Shown piece after piece: positions 62,501 to 64,000 of a stretch of 64,000 bases of DNA. The notes under the pieces are model-generated. The model ran no database searches. It saw only the letters and a program-made list of their open reading frames with translations, and was not told where the DNA came from. The first letter of the stretch is position 1. Every line of letters starts with the position of its first letter. The position numbers and the translations under genes are program-made. Source of the stretch: Bacteroidota bacterium (GTDB lineage Bacteria; Bacteroidota; Bacteroidia; Cytophagales; Cyclobacteriaceae). Location: positions 124,001 to 188,000 of the forward strand of contig JAEYWY010000030.1 of assembly GCA_023428695.1 (NCBI GenBank), given 5' to 3'.

Positions 62501-62893
62501 CCATCCATCACCGTTTATATCAGCAAGGGTGACACCAGTACTCCAGGCCCGTGTTCCACCTACTCCGGCTTTGTCGGTAACATCCTCAAATACGAAATTC
62601 CCGCGGTTCAGATAGAGCTTATTGGAATACATATTTGACGTGAAATAGATATCCGGCATTCCATCGTTGTTCACGTCACCAATTGCTACACCACCTCCGT
62701 TATAGAAATTGCGGTACGTAAGGATATTGAACAACTCTTCGTCTTCAACCTTGTTTACAAAGTCAATCTTCGACACGTCGGGCGACACCCTTGTAAACAA
62801 AGCATCCTTGTTTATCTGCACGGCGTCATTCTTCGTTGAAGAATTACAGGCCAACATCACACAAATCACGATGCATAGATACAGATATCTCAT
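59588..62893 (-). CDS. CRTAC1-like FG-GAP/ASPIC-UnbV lipoprotein 1
   Basis: A 1101-residue paralog of the next gene downstream. The lipoprotein signal is MRYLYLCIVICVMLAC. Two FG-GAP propellers are marked by DVNNDGMPDIYF, DINGDGWLDIYV, DLNGDHLPDIYI, DIDNDGDPEIFT, DINGDGLDDFFL, DLDGDGDDDFVL and DFDGDGVADIWM, with an ASPIC/UnbV domain between them (GVGAEVTIYDGG to VVWSDQR). Both paralogs share the signature YNGGGVGVGD/YNGGGVAIGD near residue 65. It lies downstream of susD on the same strand, but a strong terminator separates them, so this pair may have its own promoter in the 62894-63029 gap. Confidence 0.88.
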   Translation of the reverse strand: MRYLYLCIVICVMLACNSSTKNDAVQINKDALFTRVSPDVSKIDFVNKVEDEELFNILTYRNFYNGGGVAIGDVNNDGMPDIYFTSNMYSNKLYLNRGNFVFEDVTDKAGVGGTRAWSTGVTLADINGDGWLDIYVCNSGDVAGDNKENELFINNQDGTFTEKAKQFNLNNAGFSTHASFFDYDLDGDLDCYILNNSFISPAKIQIYKDVRSEVDDLGGDKLFRNDGNVFSDVTLQSGIYSSKIGFGLGVSVSDLNGDHLPDIYISNDFWERDYLYVNLDNGKFEERLPDLLSICSISSMGADIADIDNDGDPEIFTTDMLAGDNYRLKAMTLFDAYHVENLKLRASYHHQILQNCLHLNNGNLDFQEVAAFAGVAATDWSWGALIFDFENDGFKDIFVCNGITKDIMYVDFTDFISDRENVKKIVTEKGKFDWRDFIPHIPSNPLKNYALVNSGDLTFSNQSDALGFGELSFSNGSAYGDLDMDGDMDLVINNVNMPAFVYRNTASEKGLNTFLKVQLKGTGANPFGVGAEVTIYDGGKVQVLQNFPARGFQSSVEPNLTFGTGQTKRLDSVRVVWSDQRISLLKDVETGKAIVVSYDESQPSRLPMPEVQPSLMKDVTVKAFPQTAKHKENIYLDFNHEILLHRMLSAEGPRIAAGDINGDGLDDFFLPGALGDVDRLFIQGSNGQFRLHNNGVFSADSLFESTCAAFVDLNNDKSLDLVVGSGGNQLTGEKYFRLRVYRNDGRGNFIKESDETINEVVGNFSCIVPGDYDGDGYTDLFIGSRIVPGSYGVVPKNYLLKNNSGRLTVATPGNLGGIGMVTDAVWSDVDKDGDNDLVIVGDWMPVTIALNDNGTFNQVREIPNSSGWWNCIRAGDLDGDGDDDFVLGNWGLNTRFRASSKRPLTMFTNDYDGNGKTEFIINWYPPLDTIAYPFAPKGEILQQLPMLKKKNLKYETYAQQTYETLIPENLRKTSVGFKCEILESSVLWNNGQANFELRSLPPEAQVTPVCASTIFDFDGDGVADIWMGGNIFRLKPQVGRYNSSKGIFLRGKGNKKFEYLDNRTVGIMVSGEVRASEILKTPNGIMLLVARNNDSVMGFKK

Positions 62894-63029
62894 TTTCCCA
62901 TCTTTAGAATTGACACTTAAATATAGTAATGTTCAACCCATTCGCTGAGCATTATCCGTCGAAAATACACCGGCGAAATCGAACCGCAGAACCTTTTTTT
63001 GACAGCAACGTCACATGAATTCTTCGAAC

Positions 63030-63066
63030 AAAAAAAAGAGGCTGTCACAACGACAGCCTCTTTTTT
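63030..63066 (-). terminator. Rho-independent terminator downstream of susD
   Basis: AAAGAGGCTGTC and GACAGCCTCTTT form a perfect 12-bp stem with a 5-base loop (ACAAC) flanked by A and T runs on both sides, so it could work in both directions. It lies 17 bases after the susD stop codon. The 62894-63029 gap beyond it has no gene; an AT-rich TATATTTA (read on minus) near the lipoprotein start could be a -7 element. Confidence 0.88.
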
Positions 63067-63082
63067 ATTTAATGATGATTTA

Positions 63083-64000
63083 CTATTCATAACCAGGATT
63101 CTGCTTCAGCTGAGGAACGCCATCAACTGCAGAGAGATCAATTTGGTTCTGAGGTATTGGATACAGGTTGTGTTTTGGTTCAGTGTAACCTGCATACTTG
63201 TTGTAGTGCGTTCTGAACTGCTTTTCATATGCTACATAGCCGTCCATAACTTCTTTAGCGATACCCCATCTTCTCAGGTCAAAGAATCTGTGACCTTCCA
63301 TTCCGAGTTCGAGCCGGCGCTCCCAGCGAATAGCTCTGCGAGCGTAGTCTGCATCGGGGAAGCTGGCATATTGCCCTACTTCGTAGTCAGCCCATGTGAT
63401 GGCAGCGTCTTCGATATCGTTGATCCACAAGGTTCCTGTCGGTCCCTGAGCGCAGTTACCTGCTCTTGCTCTTACCATGTTCACAAGGTCACGGGCACGA
63501 TCCAGCGTTCCTGCTTCAACTTCAGCTTCTGCCAACATGAGAAGTACGTCGGCATAACGCATCAGGTGAATGTTGATACCAGAAAGTTGAGTATTTGTCC
63601 AGCTTGTAGTGGAAGTCGGATCACTTTCGTTATACATGATCTTCTTGTTCATGAACTCACCGCCGTAAGATGGGGCGCGAACCCAATCCAGCGTATAAGG
63701 CATATCCCAGTCGAGTACCGGAACTCCAAGTCTCTGCACGATAAAGTCAAGACGAGGGTCAACGGGCTCGCTATCGAAATCAACTGTACCATTATACAAG
63801 TTGTCAAAGTCCGGCAAACCATTGGCGTCGACACGGAACGCATTCACGAAAGCCTGGCTTGGCTGCCTGAAACCACAGCACGCGAACGGGCTACCGGCGT
63901 GAGGGAAAGTGAGGCGGTCGGTAAACACTGAGTTTTCAGCATCACCTGTACCATCGTTGATGGAAGCCTGGAATGCAAAGATTGACTCACGTTTCCCGCC
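63083..64000 (-). CDS. SusD/RagB family nutrient-binding outer-membrane lipoprotein, C-terminal 305 residues
   Basis: The frame is open to the window edge, so the N-terminus with the lipobox is missing. The visible part has the family hallmarks: VDPRLDFIVQR, INIHLMRYADVLLMLAEAEVEAG (TPR helix), ARDLVNMVRARAG, AIRWERRLELGMEGHRFFDLRRWG and a C-terminus HNLYPIPQNQIDLS ending QNPGYE. SusD proteins lid the SusC TonB-dependent transporter and bind glycans. A susC gene is expected beyond the window. Together with the downstream FG-GAP lipoproteins it suggests a polysaccharide- or peptide-uptake locus. Substrate unknown. Confidence 0.93.
   Translation of the reverse strand, partial: GGKRESIFAFQASINDGTGDAENSVFTDRLTFPHAGSPFACCGFRQPSQAFVNAFRVDANGLPDFDNLYNGTVDFDSEPVDPRLDFIVQRLGVPVLDWDMPYTLDWVRAPSYGGEFMNKKIMYNESDPTSTTSWTNTQLSGINIHLMRYADVLLMLAEAEVEAGTLDRARDLVNMVRARAGNCAQGPTGTLWINDIEDAAITWADYEVGQYASFPDADYARRAIRWERRLELGMEGHRFFDLRRWGIAKEVMDGYVAYEKQFRTHYNKYAGYTEPKHNLYPIPQNQIDLSAVDGVPQLKQNPGYE

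Overview
The window comes from a member of the phylum Bacteroidota, most likely a Cytophagales-type organism. The evidence is two PorP/SprF outer-membrane proteins, two secreted proteins with type IX secretion (T9SS) type B C-terminal sorting domains, a SusD-family lipoprotein, a split MetH, and Bacteroidota-like TTTG/TAnnTTTG promoter elements. Coding density is high. No rRNA, tRNA, CRISPR array, insertion sequence or phage gene was found.

Layout. 1-4074 (minus): a partial GreA-like protein, a tiny lipoprotein and a secreted esterase carrying nine PKD domains. 4525-6730 (plus): two unrecognised small genes, an AI-2E-family permease and a Nudix hydrolase. 6713-12360 (minus): a methionine/one-carbon operon (metH N-terminal half, metH C-terminal half, metF, a Cof-type HAD phosphatase) headed by a SAM-I riboswitch. 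12571-14323: a Ppx/GppA phosphatase and a PorT-like barrel, convergent. 14453-32508 (plus): an 18-kb cell-surface operon with a PorP/SprF protein fused to a coiled coil and a SPOR-like domain, a 1069-residue FG-GAP/PKD T9SS substrate, an approximately 3957-residue adhesin-like T9SS substrate with about 30 repeats, and a second PorP/SprF protein. 32527-39838: ppk1, gyrB, a secreted leucine-rich-repeat protein, a CoA-type Nudix hydrolase and a TPR lipoprotein. 40036-47253 (plus): a complete histidine operon hisGDCBHAF(IE), preceded by a leader peptide with five consecutive His codons and an attenuator-type terminator. 47267-51999: a flavoprotein resembling dihydrolipoamide dehydrogenase but without the redox cysteine pair, a membrane histidine kinase with an unusual C-terminal domain, a PAP2 phosphatase and riboflavin synthase. 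52042-53608: a small unit of membrane protein, winged-helix regulator and secreted protein, with related palindromes before its first and third genes. 53625-55999: a DUF72 protein and a lipoprotein with a CxxCH motif and FG-GAP repeats. 56045-64000 (minus): two tandem CRTAC1-like FG-GAP/ASPIC lipoproteins downstream of a partial susD, probably the distal part of a SusC/SusD locus.

How the genes fit together. Two biosynthetic operons carry different end-product sensors: SAM binding to a riboswitch for methionine, and ribosome stalling on a His-rich leader for histidine. The surface operon is the most distinctive region. It pairs two PorP/SprF proteins with two type B sorting-domain substrates, as sprF is paired with sprB in gliding bacteria, and adds a barrel-coiled coil-SPOR fusion that could tether the complex to peptidoglycan. 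All functions are inferred from reading the sequence; no database search was run.
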